Part shown: positions 33,761 to 43,058 of the stretch, piece after piece
How the letters are laid out: each line of letters begins with the position of its first letter
Position numbering within the stretch: position 1 is the stretch's first letter
NCBI GenBank assembly: GCA_964244115.1
Contig: CAXTHM010000001.1
Span: 62,001-126,000 of the forward strand
Source of the DNA: CADCWK01 sp964244115
GTDB taxonomy: Bacteria; Chloroflexota; Chloroflexia; Thermomicrobiales; UBA6265
Reading direction: 5' to 3'
DNA length: 64,000 bases
Notes under the pieces: model-generated
Database searches by the model: none
Seen by the model: only the letters and a program-made list of their open reading frames with translations
What the model was told of the DNA's origin: nothing
Made by a program: the position numbers and the translations under genes

Positions 33761-34684
33761 TCAAGCCCGCAACGCCGGCAACAGGTCGGTCGCGATCCGG
33801 CCCATCATCTCCAGCTGGTGCGGCTCGGGGCCGTCGACGATGAAATCGGTGATCCCGACCTCGCGGTAGATCCCGACCATGTGGGCGAAGGCGTCCGGCG
33901 ATTCCCACGGGTCGAACGCCAGCCGGTTGGCCATCGTGTCCCGCGGCACCTGCCCGAAGAACGAGCGGATGATCGCCTGCGGGTCCCGGCCGATCCGAAC
34001 ACAGGCCGCGTCGAGTTGGTCGTTCCGCTCCCGGATCTCGGCGACCGTCCCGAAGGAGTTCCAGCGGTCGGCGTACCGGGCAACGGTGGCGAGCATCCGC
34101 GGTCCGTGAGCGCCGAGCGTCAGGGGTGGCCGGGGGCGCTGGAGGCTGGCCGGAGCCAGGGCGGCGCCATCGAGCCGGTAATACGTCCCCGTGAAGCTGC
34201 CGCCGGCCTCGCCGAGGAGCAGGTCGAGGATCGCGACCGCCTCGGTGAACCGGCCGACCCGCTCCCCGGCAGCGGGGAAGTCGATGCCGAACTGCTCATG
34301 CTCCCGGACGTACCAGCCGGCGCCCAGGCCGACCTCGAGCCGGCCACCGCTGATCTGGTCGAGCGTGATCGCCATCTTGGCCAGCAGGGCCGGTTGGCGG
34401 AACGTGTTGCTGGAGACGAGCACCCCTGCCCGGATCGTCCGCGTCTGGGGGATAATGGCGGCGAGGGTGGTCCAGCCTTCCAGATACGGCTCCTCGGGGC
34501 CGCTTGGGCGCTGGAAGTGGTCGGTGAGCCAGGCCGTGTCGAAGCCCAGCTCCTCGTACAGCCGGAACTGCCGGACGAGTTCCGGGAACGGCAGGGTCGG
34601 GTTGCGGCAGATGCCGAAGGTCAGCGAGCGGGGTATCAGGTCGGCGGGCCGGGTCTCTGCCCCGTGGGGCTCGGTGGACGTCAT
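33761..34684 (-). CDS. LLM-class (luciferase-like) flavin-dependent oxidoreductase
   Basis: 307 residues. TIM-barrel features of F420- or FMN-dependent LLM proteins: FGICRNPTLPFPELVRQFRLYEELGFDTAWLTDHF, LAAIIPQTRTIRAGVLVSSN, LDQISGGRLEVGLGAGWY, and the C-terminal FIVDGPEPH. It resembles the F420-dependent subgroup common in high-GC bacteria; substrate unknown. ATG 34684 follows AGGAGA. Divergent from hemY. Confidence 0.85.
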   Translation of the reverse strand: MTSTEPHGAETRPADLIPRSLTFGICRNPTLPFPELVRQFRLYEELGFDTAWLTDHFQRPSGPEEPYLEGWTTLAAIIPQTRTIRAGVLVSSNTFRQPALLAKMAITLDQISGGRLEVGLGAGWYVREHEQFGIDFPAAGERVGRFTEAVAILDLLLGEAGGSFTGTYYRLDGAALAPASLQRPRPPLTLGAHGPRMLATVARYADRWNSFGTVAEIRERNDQLDAACVRIGRDPQAIIRSFFGQVPRDTMANRLAFDPWESPDAFAHMVGIYREVGITDFIVDGPEPHQLEMMGRIATDLLPALRA

Positions 34685-34992
34685 CGTCGGTCTCCTGTCG
34701 GTCTCGTCGCGGACCGGGCGACGCCGGCACCGGGAACTGGCTGACCGTCATTGTCCCGGCATGGTCGATAACGCGCCAGCCCCGTTCCGGCCATTCGCGG
34801 GATGGTCCGGATCAGGTCGCTCGCTTCCCGGTCGGTGAGAGCGCAGGGGCGACTGCTTCGGGTCAGCAGCGATCAGGCTCCATCGGCCCGCCGCGCCGCG
34901 CCGCATCGGCCAGTCACTCCGACCCAGCACCGATCCGGCTTGCGTCCAGGTCTGGAGTCACGTTCATCGGGACACGCCGTCGTCTCGTCGTC

Positions 34993-36573
34993 ATGCACCG
35001 AGGGTCCGAATTGAGTCAGGGAAGCACCAGGCAGATCGTCATCATCGGTGGCGGCATCACCGGCCTCGCCGCCGCCCGGGCCGTCGCCATCGCCGCGCCG
35101 GAGGTCGACGTCACCGTCCTCGAAGCGGCGGATCGCCTCGGCGGCAAGATCGTCACCCTCCGGGAGGATGGCTTCGTCATTGAGGGTGGACCGGAGTCGT
35201 ATCTCGCCGCCAAGAGCTGGATGACCGATCTCTGCGCCGAGCTGGGGCTGGCCGACGAGCTGGAGGGCACCCGACCCGAGAACCGTGGCAGCCGTGTGCT
35301 CTGGGAGGGCAAGCTGCTCCCGATCCCCGACGGGCTGAGCGGGCTCGTCCCGACCCGGCTCCGGCCGATCCTGACCTCGCCGCTGCTCTCGCCGCGGGGC
35401 AAGGCCCGGATCGCGCTGGACTGGGTGCTGCGGCCCCGGACGGACGCCAACGACGAGACCCTGGAGCACTTCATCACCCGCCGGCTCGGCCACCAGGCCT
35501 ACGAACGCCTGATCGAGCCGCTCATGGGCGGGATCTACGCCGGCGACGGCGGCCAGCTCAGCACCCTGGCGACGTTCCCCCAACTCCGGGCGGCCGAGCG
35601 CGAGCACGGCGGCATCATCCGCGGGGTGATCGCCAATCGGAAGCGCGCCCAGGCCAGCGGGGCCGCGCCGCGGGCGGGCTTCCTGTCCCCCACCGGCGGG
35701 ATGGGCCGGATCGTCGAGGCACTGACGGCCGACCTCACCCGGCGCGGCGTCAGGCTGCGGACCGGCGTGACCGTCGCCCGGCTGGCCAGGTCCGGGGACG
35801 GCGCCGTCGCCCCGTATACCGTCTCGACCATGGCCGGTGAGGAACTCCCCGCCGATGGCGTGATCGTGACGACGCCGGCCCCGGTGACCGCCGACCTGCT
35901 GACCGGCGCCGGGGACGGCCTGTCGCCGCTCGCCGGGGCCAACCTGCGGCGCGTTACGCAGGTCGACAGCGTGACGCTGTCGCTGGCCTTCCGGCGCCGC
36001 GACGTCGAGCATCCGCTCCGCGGCTACGGGTACGTCGTCCCGCGGGTCCAGGGGCGGCCGATACTCGCCTCGACCTGGACGTCATCGAAGTGGGCCGGAC
36101 GAGCCCCGGACGGCGAGGCCATCCTCCGGTTCTACATCGGCCGGGCCGGTGGGCGCGACGGCCTCGCCCTCGGCGACGACGAGATCGAGGGACTGGCTCT
36201 GGCCGAGATGCGCGAGGTCCTGAAGGTGGACGCCACCCCGACCCGGCGCTGGGTGTTCCGCTGGCCGAACGGCAGCCCGCAGTACACCGTCGGCCACGTC
36301 GACCGGGTCGCCGAGATCGAGCGCCGCGTCGCGGCGATCCCGGGACTGGCCATCGCGGGGTGCAGCTATCACGGGGTCGGCATCCCGGACTGCGTCCGCT
36401 CCGGTGAGCGGGCCGCCACGCTGAGCAGGGCGTCTATGACCGTGTTGCCCGTCACGAAAATGCGCTCCGGCGGCACGCCGCCGCGCAGAAGGTTGTCCCG
36501 GCTCACCTCGGTGNNNNNNNNNNAGCGGGCCGCCCGCCGCGTCGTCAGCCACGTCACGAGTCGAACGGCGTAA
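34993..36573 (+). CDS. hemY: Protoporphyrinogen/coproporphyrinogen oxidase (3' end disturbed by gap)
   Basis: FAD-dependent oxidase of haem synthesis. FAD motif IVIIGGGITGLAAARAVA, then EAADRLGGKIVT and IEGGPESYLA; the middle has SPTGGMGRIVEAL, and the end GCSYHGVGIPDCVRSGERAA. About 470 residues to that point, normal for the family. The following ~100 bases (36414-36513) belong to another gene, then ten Ns, then the true last codons (AARRVVSHVTSRTA). AGCGGGCCGCC occurs on both sides of the insert. The start may be ATG 34993 or a little later. Confidence 0.88.
   Translation: MHRGSELSQGSTRQIVIIGGGITGLAAARAVAIAAPEVDVTVLEAADRLGGKIVTLREDGFVIEGGPESYLAAKSWMTDLCAELGLADELEGTRPENRGSRVLWEGKLLPIPDGLSGLVPTRLRPILTSPLLSPRGKARIALDWVLRPRTDANDETLEHFITRRLGHQAYERLIEPLMGGIYAGDGGQLSTLATFPQLRAAEREHGGIIRGVIANRKRAQASGAAPRAGFLSPTGGMGRIVEALTADLTRRGVRLRTGVTVARLARSGDGAVAPYTVSTMAGEELPADGVIVTTPAPVTADLLTGAGDGLSPLAGANLRRVTQVDSVTLSLAFRRRDVEHPLRGYGYVVPRVQGRPILASTWTSSKWAGRAPDGEAILRFYIGRAGGRDGLALGDDEIEGLALAEMREVLKVDATPTRRWVFRWPNGSPQYTVGHVDRVAEIERRVAAIPGLAIAGCSYHGVGIPDCVRSGERAATLSRASMTVLPVTKMRSGGTPPRRRLSRLTSVXXXXRAARRVVSHVTSRTA
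36414..36513 (-). other. Chimeric assembly insert: fragment of a UDP-GlcNAc 2-epimerase gene
   Basis: On the minus strand it encodes TEVSRDNLLRGGVPPERIF and VTGNTVIDALLSVAAR, the WecB-family signature. It interrupts hemY, stops at the ten Ns, and its far end merges into the sequence shared with hemY. Not evidence for a wecB gene here. Confidence 0.75.
36514..36523. other. Assembly gap (10 N)
   Basis: Between the foreign fragment and the last codons of hemY. Confidence 0.9.
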
Positions 36574-36897
36574 CATTGACAGACGACGTCTCCGCCAGCG
36601 CGGGCGGTGGCGCCAGAACCGGTTTCGATCGACCTGCGCGGCGGCGGAGCAGCCCCGTGCCCCGGCCCCGCTGTACCGCCCATCGACGGCCCATCGGGTC
36701 ATCCCGACCGTCGGCTCACGGGCAGGGCCCCGACCGTTGGGATGATGGACGGTCGGCTCCGATCGTCGGGTCCGGTGCGTGGCGCCCGGCCACGGCGTGC
36801 GGTTGCCTTCGGGCGACACGGCTGACGAGCGCCCCCGGACCACGCGATCATGTCTGGCTCACCGCCGAGCGTGGGTCGATCAGGAGGACCACGGACC
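36574..36897. other. Intergenic region
   Basis: No supported gene; AGGAGGACC near the right end is the ribosome site of the next gene. Confidence 0.45.
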
Positions 36898-38517
36898 ATG
36901 CAAACCGTCTGGGCGACCCGTCTGCGTGTCGTGACCGCAGTCAGCCAGCGAGCGGCGACGACCTTCCGGCTGATCGATCTGAGCACCGACTGGCTCCGGG
37001 AGACCGCCGCGGCCTGTGGAGCGACCCTGCCCGAACCGACCGGGGATACCACGACGCTGCAGGACCCACGAAACCACGTCCAGGCGACGATCCGCCGCAT
37101 CCCCGAACCGCTCGCCTGGCGATCGACGATGACGCACCCCTACGACCTCGCCCTGTTCACCGAGGATGCCGTCCAGCTCCGGACCGATGTCCAGATCCGG
37201 TCGACCGACGATGAGAGTCTGGTCACGATCCGGCAGTTGCTCACCTCGCCGGTCAGCGCGATCCGGCCGTTCCAGTACGTCGTGGACCCACCGTCGTTGA
37301 TCCGGACGATCCTGTCGACCTTTCCCTACGTCTACTTCGGCAGCACCCAGATGGGGTTGCAGTCGTTCGGCTGGGACGAGCACGACATCACCGGCCTCGC
37401 CGACGTGCTCCGGCAGCCGGACCGCCAGGCGCCCATCCTGCTGGTCTCGCATCAGCAGAATGGGCGCCTGGCCTATCACCCGGACGACCTCGCTGACGCG
37501 ACCGCGGGTCTGGCGCAGGTCATCGTCCTGCCCTCATTCCAGGCCGCCTACGATCTGACCGACGCCGTGAACAACCGGACGCTCTCCTGCTACGGCGGGG
37601 CGATCCGGATCTACTGGCCCGGCTTCACCTCCGAGGACCAGCCGCTCACGCACCGCTACTGGACACCGGCCGACATCTCGCAGGACTACCTCGCTCCCCA
37701 TCAGCGAACCGATTTCGGTCAGCGGATCGCCGAGGTCCTGAGTGGCGTCGCCGCCATGCGCGTCGGCCCCGACGAACAGGTTCAGGCCCTCGAGCGGCAG
37801 ACCGAACGCGCCGCGACCGAGGCGCTGATCGCCCGCCTGCGGACCCAGAGCGCGCAGCCGGCCAGCCTCCCGGCGATCAGCGCCGAGGACGCCGTGACCG
37901 AACGCGACCTGCTGACAGAAGCCGGCGAGTCCATCTCGGTGCTCTCGGCCGAGAACGACGCCCTCCGCGAGCGCGTCGAGCGTCTCCAGACCGACCGGCT
38001 CTACTTCGAGAGCCGGGTCTGGCAGATGGACCGGGCGCTCCGCGGCAATACGCCGATCGCGGAGGATGCGCGGCCGACATTCAGATCACTGGGTGAGGCG
38101 CTCCCCTGGGCGGCCCGGCGCTGGACGAATCCGCACATCGTCTTCGCGGACAGCGCGTTCCGGACGGCACGGGACTCGGACCTTCGACCGGAGCTGATCG
38201 ACAAGGCGCTGGCTTACATCGAGAAACTCTGCGAGGTTGCCGGGCAATGGGGCAACGGGGAACTCGAGTCCTTCATCGACGCCTTCGTCCAGAGCGGCTA
38301 CACCTACCGTCCCAAGACCAGCGACGTCTCGGCCGGGCGCCACCCCCACGAGTACTTCTTCACCCACGACGCCATGCGCTGGAAGCTCGACCCACACCTG
38401 AAGACGGGGGAAGGCAAAGACGATCTCTCGGTCAGCATCTACTGGGCGATCGACGCGGCCAACCGCCGGTTCATCGTCGGCCACGTCGGCAGCCACCTCC
38501 GGGACTCGACGACCTGA
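36898..38517 (+). CDS. Large unrecognised protein with central coiled coil
   Basis: 539 residues from ATG 36898 (AGGAGG upstream). Three parts can be seen: an N-terminal mixed domain (about 1-260) with PILLVSHQQNGRLAYHPDDL, AQVIVLPSFQAAYDLTDAVN and CYGGAIRIYWPGF; a helical, coiled-coil segment (about 300-380, ENDALRERVERLQTDRLYFE); and a C-terminal domain (about 395-539) with HEYFFTHDAMRWKLDPHL and VSIYWAIDAANRRFIVGHVG. The GHVGSHL end resembles the last strand of small barrel domains seen at the C-terminus of other large actinobacterial and Chloroflexi proteins. No catalytic motif known to me. No partner gene. Confidence 0.7.
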   Translation: MQTVWATRLRVVTAVSQRAATTFRLIDLSTDWLRETAAACGATLPEPTGDTTTLQDPRNHVQATIRRIPEPLAWRSTMTHPYDLALFTEDAVQLRTDVQIRSTDDESLVTIRQLLTSPVSAIRPFQYVVDPPSLIRTILSTFPYVYFGSTQMGLQSFGWDEHDITGLADVLRQPDRQAPILLVSHQQNGRLAYHPDDLADATAGLAQVIVLPSFQAAYDLTDAVNNRTLSCYGGAIRIYWPGFTSEDQPLTHRYWTPADISQDYLAPHQRTDFGQRIAEVLSGVAAMRVGPDEQVQALERQTERAATEALIARLRTQSAQPASLPAISAEDAVTERDLLTEAGESISVLSAENDALRERVERLQTDRLYFESRVWQMDRALRGNTPIAEDARPTFRSLGEALPWAARRWTNPHIVFADSAFRTARDSDLRPELIDKALAYIEKLCEVAGQWGNGELESFIDAFVQSGYTYRPKTSDVSAGRHPHEYFFTHDAMRWKLDPHLKTGEGKDDLSVSIYWAIDAANRRFIVGHVGSHLRDSTT

Positions 38518-38661
38518 CCGCCGCTTGAACGAGCCTAGCCGCCTTGGCGACACGCTGGAAATACACGCATTGGCGAGATGTTCAACCTTTGGGCCACACG
38601 GTCAGATCGCGTCGCTCATCGCGGGATCAGCACGAAGCCCCTTGACCGGGTCGGGGTGTCG

Positions 38662-39864
38662 CTAGGCCAGCACGTCGCCCAGCGCGCCGAGCAGCTCGTC
38701 GACCTGCGGCCGCTCCCAGATCAGCGGCGGGAGCAGGCGGAACGTCAGCGGGCCGGCCGGGAGGACCAGCACGCCCCGCTCCTGGAGTCCCTTCAGGGTC
38801 GGGGTGACGCGCTGCTTGAGCTCGACGCCGATCATCAGGCCACGGCCGCGGATGTCACGGATCTTCGGCGAGTCCAGAGCGCGAAGGCCGGCCAGCAGCT
38901 CCTCGCCCAGGGCGGCCGAGTGGGACAGCAGGTCGCGCTCACGGAACTGCTGGAGCGTGACGAGGGCCGCCCGGGCCGCCAGCGGGTTGCCGCCGAACGT
39001 CGAGCCGTGGGCACCGGACGGGATCTTCGCGCTGATCTCCTCGGTCACGAGCGTCAGGCCGATCGGGAAGCCGTTGGCCAGCGCCTTGGCCGTGACGATG
39101 ATGTCCGGCACGATCCCGGCATGGCTGCTGGCCCACCAGGCCCCCGTCCGGAAGCCGCTCTGGATCTCGTCCAGGATCAGGAGGACGCCGCGCTCGTCGC
39201 AGACCCGCCGGACGGCCTGTAGGTAGGCGTCGTCGGCGGGGAAGATGCCGGCCTCACCCTGGACCGGTTCCAGGATCACCGCGGCGGTCTCGTCATCGAT
39301 CGCCGCGGCCAGGGCGTCGATGTCGGCGAAGGCGACGTGGGTGGCCGGGATCGGCAGCGGCTCGAACGGCTCCCGGTACTTCGGCTCGGCGGTGACGGAG
39401 AGCGCCCCGAGCGTCCGGCCGTGGTAGCCCTTGCGGGCGGCGACCAGGCGGTGCTTGCCGGTCGCGGCGATCGCGAACTTCAGGGCCGCCTCTACCGCCT
39501 CCGCACCGGAGTTGCTGAGGAAGGTCCGGGTCAGGCCGGGCGGCGCGATCCGCTGGATCTCGCGCAGCAACTCGGCCCGGATGTCGCTGCTGAAGCTCTG
39601 ATGGCAGGTCGTCAGCGTCGCGAGCTGGTCGGTCAGCGCCGCGGCGAAGGCCGGGTTGGCGTGCCCGAGCACGGCGACACCGTAGTTGCTCATCGCGTCC
39701 AGGAAGCGTCGCCCGCTGTCGTCATAAAGGTAGGCGCCCTCGCCCCGGACCAGCGTCAGCCCCCGCTGCGCGTAGAGCGGGATCTGGTGGTCGCGCTCGG
39801 TCGCCACGATCTCACCGGACGACAAGGCGGTCATGGTCTGATGGCGCTCGGTCGTGGCGGTCAT
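38662..39864 (-). CDS. argD: Acetylornithine aminotransferase family
   Basis: 400 residues from ATG 39864 (GGAGA upstream). Class III PLP aminotransferase: SNSGAEAVEAALKFA, HGRTLGALS, LILDEIQSGFRTG, the PLP lysine in IIVTAKALANGFP, and STFGGNPLAARA. Motifs are those of ArgD, which makes acetylornithine; a LysW-lysine or other ornithine-type role is possible. argH lies 3.5 kb away, so part of the arginine pathway is here but scattered. Confidence 0.85.
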   Translation of the reverse strand: MTATTERHQTMTALSSGEIVATERDHQIPLYAQRGLTLVRGEGAYLYDDSGRRFLDAMSNYGVAVLGHANPAFAAALTDQLATLTTCHQSFSSDIRAELLREIQRIAPPGLTRTFLSNSGAEAVEAALKFAIAATGKHRLVAARKGYHGRTLGALSVTAEPKYREPFEPLPIPATHVAFADIDALAAAIDDETAAVILEPVQGEAGIFPADDAYLQAVRRVCDERGVLLILDEIQSGFRTGAWWASSHAGIVPDIIVTAKALANGFPIGLTLVTEEISAKIPSGAHGSTFGGNPLAARAALVTLQQFRERDLLSHSAALGEELLAGLRALDSPKIRDIRGRGLMIGVELKQRVTPTLKGLQERGVLVLPAGPLTFRLLPPLIWERPQVDELLGALGDVLA

Positions 39865-40232
39865 GGGGTATCTCCGATGCTGAGACGAAGGCGACCACGG
39901 GCGAACGCGGGACGACCCGGTTCCAGGGACACGTTCGCCCCGCGGCGATCGATGGGACCGGATGCGTCCCGATGGGACCCGAAGGGGATCGATCGTCGTA
40001 TCGGCCAAGGATAGCGAAGATCTCCCTGCTGCACAGGGGAGCACGCCAGGCAGGGGCGCTTCCTGATGCTATTCCAACATGCTGAGCTCCGTGCGCGAGT
40101 AGTTCACGCTACGAATCACTGAATGGGTGGCATCTTCACTGCCTCGTACCGTGTCACCCGAGCGGGCCGCGGCTCACGGTGAGCCGGGACCGGCCGTTCG
40201 GAACCAGACCGTCGATCGAACCAGGAGCATGC
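39865..40232. other. Divergent intergenic region
   Basis: Between argD and the superoxide dismutase gene. No gene or repeat recognised; the promoters of both must lie here. Confidence 0.4.
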
Positions 40233-41075
40233 ATGATGAATCGCCTTCTCACGTCTTCCCTGTCCCGCCGCGGCGCCGTCCAGCTCGGCGGTGTCGGCGC
40301 CGCCGCCCTGGCGATCGGTTCCGACCGGTTCGCGGCCCGTGCCCAGGATGCGACGCCCGGTGCCGGCGGCACCCCGGCGGCGGGCGGCTCGGCCTCGGAC
40401 GCCATCCTCCAGGTCTACCCGTACGAGCTGCCGGACCTCCCCTACGCCGCGGATGCCCTCGAGCCGGTGACCTCGGCCACCACCCAGGACCTGCATCACG
40501 ATGGTCTGCACGCCAACTACGTCGCCGAAGTCAACGCGGCGCTGGGCGATCAGCCGGACCTCCAGGGTTTCACGCTTGAAGACCTGCTCCTGAACCTCGG
40601 AGCCGTCCCCACCGACGAGATCACGGCGCTGAACGGGGTCGTCAAGCCACGCAACGTCCTGGTCCAGACCAATGCCGGCGGCCACTACAACCACAGCATC
40701 TGGTGGGACGCGATGAGCCCGGACGGGGGCGGCGAGCCCAGCGGTGCGCTTGCCGACGCGATCGACACGGCGTTCGGCACGTTCGACACCTTCAAGGAGG
40801 CGATGCGGCTCGGCGCCCTCGGCAACACCGGCTCGGGCTGGACCTGGCTGATCTCCGACACGGCCGGTGCCCTGAGCATCACGACCACGCCGGATCAGGA
40901 CAACCCGCTCATCACCGGCGAAGGCTACCCCGTCTTCGGCATCGACAACTGGGAGCACGCCTACCTGCTCGACTACACCTCGGCGACCGGTCGCGGTGCG
41001 TACATCGACGCCTGGTGGGACATCGCCAACTGGGCGTTCATCGGCGGCCGCTACGACGCCTTCCTCGGTCTGTAG
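40233..41075 (+). CDS. Tat-exported Fe/Mn superoxide dismutase
   Basis: 280 residues. A twin-arginine signal (SRRGAVQLGGVGAAALAIG) and a linker after AQDATPG precede a standard SOD. Visible are the first helix with LHHDGLHANYV, HYNHSIWWDAMSP (metal His), GNTGSGWTWLI, and the C-terminal metal pair in DNWEHAYLLDY (Asp and His). It would remove superoxide outside the membrane. AGGAG lies 5-8 bases before ATG 40233/40236. A stem-loop (41111-41138) follows. Confidence 0.93.
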   Translation: MMNRLLTSSLSRRGAVQLGGVGAAALAIGSDRFAARAQDATPGAGGTPAAGGSASDAILQVYPYELPDLPYAADALEPVTSATTQDLHHDGLHANYVAEVNAALGDQPDLQGFTLEDLLLNLGAVPTDEITALNGVVKPRNVLVQTNAGGHYNHSIWWDAMSPDGGGEPSGALADAIDTAFGTFDTFKEAMRLGALGNTGSGWTWLISDTAGALSITTTPDQDNPLITGEGYPVFGIDNWEHAYLLDYTSATGRGAYIDAWWDIANWAFIGGRYDAFLGL

Positions 41076-41110
41076 CGTCGTCGACACCGACAACCGAAAC
41101 CGTTCAGCCG

Positions 41111-41138
41111 CAGCGGCGCCCCGACCGGGGTGCCGCTG
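41111..41138. terminator. 12-bp hairpin after the SOD gene
   Basis: CAGCGGCGCCCC pairs with GGGGTGCCGCTG (one G-T pair) around GACC. Confidence 0.6.
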
Positions 41139-41217
41139 TCGCATTGCCTCCCACTTGCCCAGCTATACTGCCGTATCCGTTTGCCTGAATATGTTCCCAC
41201 TCTCCGGAGCTCGTTGC

Positions 41218-41745
41218 GTGGACGCCACTATTCGTCAGTTGACGACGCCCAGTTCCGATGAGCGGTCGGCCTTGGCGGACCTGCTGGTCGCGACGGTCGA
41301 CGACGGTGCCTCGGTCGGGTTCTTGCCGCCGCTGGCGATGGCCGAGGCAATGGCCTACTGGCAGGCGCTGCCGGACGACCAGACGATTCTGCTTGTCGCC
41401 GAAGCAGGCGGGCGGATCGTCGGGACCGTCCAGGGCCAACTGGCGGCGAAAGCCAACGGCCGGCACCGGGCCGAGATCGGCAAGCTGCTCGTCCACCCCG
41501 ACGCCCGACGGCGCGGCATCGCTCGGCAGCTCATGGTCACGATCGAGGCGGAGCTCCGGGCGGATGGCCGGACCCTGATCGTCCTCGACACCCGGGACGG
41601 CGACCCGTCCAACGCGCTCTACCGCGGGATGGCCTATGTCGAAGCGGGCCGGATTCCCGATTACGCCCGCTCGGCCAGCGGCGACCTGCACACGACCGTC
41701 TTCTACTACAAACGATTGCCGGCGTCAGGGATGACCGCCAACTGA
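41218..41745 (+). CDS. GNAT-family acetyltransferase
   Basis: 175 residues from GTG 41218 (CCGGAG upstream); ATG 41191 would add nine. GNAT core with the acetyl-CoA loop HPDARRRGIARQLMVTIE, ending with NALYRGMAYVEAGRIPDYA. A TATACT -10 box lies at 41164-41169. Substrate unknown. Confidence 0.85.
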   Translation: MDATIRQLTTPSSDERSALADLLVATVDDGASVGFLPPLAMAEAMAYWQALPDDQTILLVAEAGGRIVGTVQGQLAAKANGRHRAEIGKLLVHPDARRRGIARQLMVTIEAELRADGRTLIVLDTRDGDPSNALYRGMAYVEAGRIPDYARSASGDLHTTVFYYKRLPASGMTAN

Positions 41746-41962
41746 TGGAGGGACCGAGGGCACTTCATCCGGATGCGCTCCGCATCGCCGGCGTGGTCCG
41801 CGATGGCTCGCGTGAGTAGTGGGAGGCACCGCCAGACAGCGTCGTTCGTCACGGCTGACGCGACATCATCGGTGAGCTGTGCATCATCAACTCCTTGAGA
41901 TCTTCCGGATGTGGAGTATCATCATGGGGTAGGTTTTCTTTCCAAGGACTGATCCATCGATT

Positions 41963-41984
41963 GCTCCGAAGCACGTTTCGGAGC
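41963..41984. promoter_or_regulatory. Palindrome, candidate MarR operator
   Basis: GCTCCGAA-GCACGT-TTCGGAGC, perfect 8-base arms, 30 bases before the MarR start: typical position for autoregulation. Confidence 0.5.
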
Positions 41985-42013
41985 AGGTGTGTCTCGATGT
42001 GCGTGGAGGCGAG

Positions 42014-42571
42014 ATGACTCAGCCGAACGGTATCGACGGCAACGGTGTGAACGGACAGGCTCTCCTGGTTGCGCCGATCGGAGACGATCCGCCCGACTTG
42101 GTCACCCTGCCCGATTCGCCGCACGCGATCGTCGCCCGAGACCTGCTGCTCACCCAGTTTCAGATGGACCACTGGCTGCGGCCGTGGGTGCGGCGCGAGC
42201 GCCTCGGCATCAGCCCGTCACTGGCCAGCGTGCTCTACCTGATCCGCGACGAGGCGACCCCGACCCTGCGCAGCCTGGCCGACCGGCTCGACGTGACGCC
42301 GACCGCGATCACCTCGATCACGGACCGGCTGGAGACGCTCGGCTACGTCCGCCGGGTGCGGACCTCGCTCGATCGCCGCCGGACCCAGCTGGAGATCACC
42401 GAGTCCGGCCGCGAGATCAGCCTCCGGATCGAGGAGTCTTTCGTCGAGGACATCCAGGCGATCCTGAGCGCGTGGGACGAGGACCGGCTGCTGTCGATCC
42501 AGGAATCCGCCCGGACCCTGAGCGCCTTCCTCCGCGAACTCAACGGCAACGATGTCCGCCGCGCCCTCTGA
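42014..42571 (+). CDS. MarR-family transcriptional regulator
   Basis: 185 residues from ATG 42014 (GGAGGCG upstream). Winged helix-turn-helix: LGISPSLASVLYLIRDE, TLRSLADRLDVTPTAITSITDRLETLGYV and the wing RVRTSLDRRRTQLEIT. An N-terminal extension of about 45 residues precedes the domain. It probably binds the palindrome at 41963-41984. No target gene is evident; neighbours are an acetyltransferase and a PRC-barrel protein. Confidence 0.9.
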   Translation: MTQPNGIDGNGVNGQALLVAPIGDDPPDLVTLPDSPHAIVARDLLLTQFQMDHWLRPWVRRERLGISPSLASVLYLIRDEATPTLRSLADRLDVTPTAITSITDRLETLGYVRRVRTSLDRRRTQLEITESGREISLRIEESFVEDIQAILSAWDEDRLLSIQESARTLSAFLRELNGNDVRRAL

Positions 42572-42806
42572 CCTGACCGGCCCGGTCCGGCGGGAATCGG
42601 GAACGCCGGTGACGGGAGCGCCGTTCCGGTCGCCGTGCCCACCCTCCGGGACCGGCGCGAGGCACGCAGAGGCTCAGCGAGGCCAACCAGCAGGGTGACC
42701 AGGCCCGGTCACCCCAAAGCCGAGCCAGCCAGTGCGATCCAGGTCAGCGCGAACCGGGCGGCGACCGGTCAGACCGGTCGTCGCCCGGAATCGCCGCACG
42801 CGAACC

Positions 42807-43058
42807 CTACGTGTCGCTGGCGTGGAGGCGCTCGTACGTCTTGCCGTCATGGGAGACGGTCAGCGCACCACGGTTGACCGTCAGGTAGAGGGTCCCCTGC
42901 TCCAGCCGACCGACCGCCGCCGCCGGCACCTCGAGGTCGTCCTCGGAGCCGGGGATCGAGACGAGCAGATAGTTGCGCCGGGCCTCACGAATGGTCCCGA
43001 GGCTCTCGCCATCGAGCGCCATGACCCGCGTACCGACCGGCACCTTGCCCTGAACCAT
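42807..43058 (-). CDS. Small PRC-barrel/DUF2171-like protein
   Basis: 83 residues from ATG 43058 (GAGGGAA upstream). VPVGTRVMALDGESLGTIRE then YLLVSIPGSEDDLEVPAAAV shows the beta-barrel pattern of PRC/DUF2171 proteins, which sit on larger enzymes or stand alone. The role is not known. A related module opens the DUF2382 protein at 48416-49240. Confidence 0.72.
   Translation of the reverse strand: MVQGKVPVGTRVMALDGESLGTIREARRNYLLVSIPGSEDDLEVPAAAVGRLEQGTLYLTVNRGALTVSHDGKTYERLHASDT

Noticed and set aside
36414..36513. wecB gene fragment as a genuine feature
   Set aside because: Same reasoning: it sits inside hemY next to an N gap with duplicated flanks.
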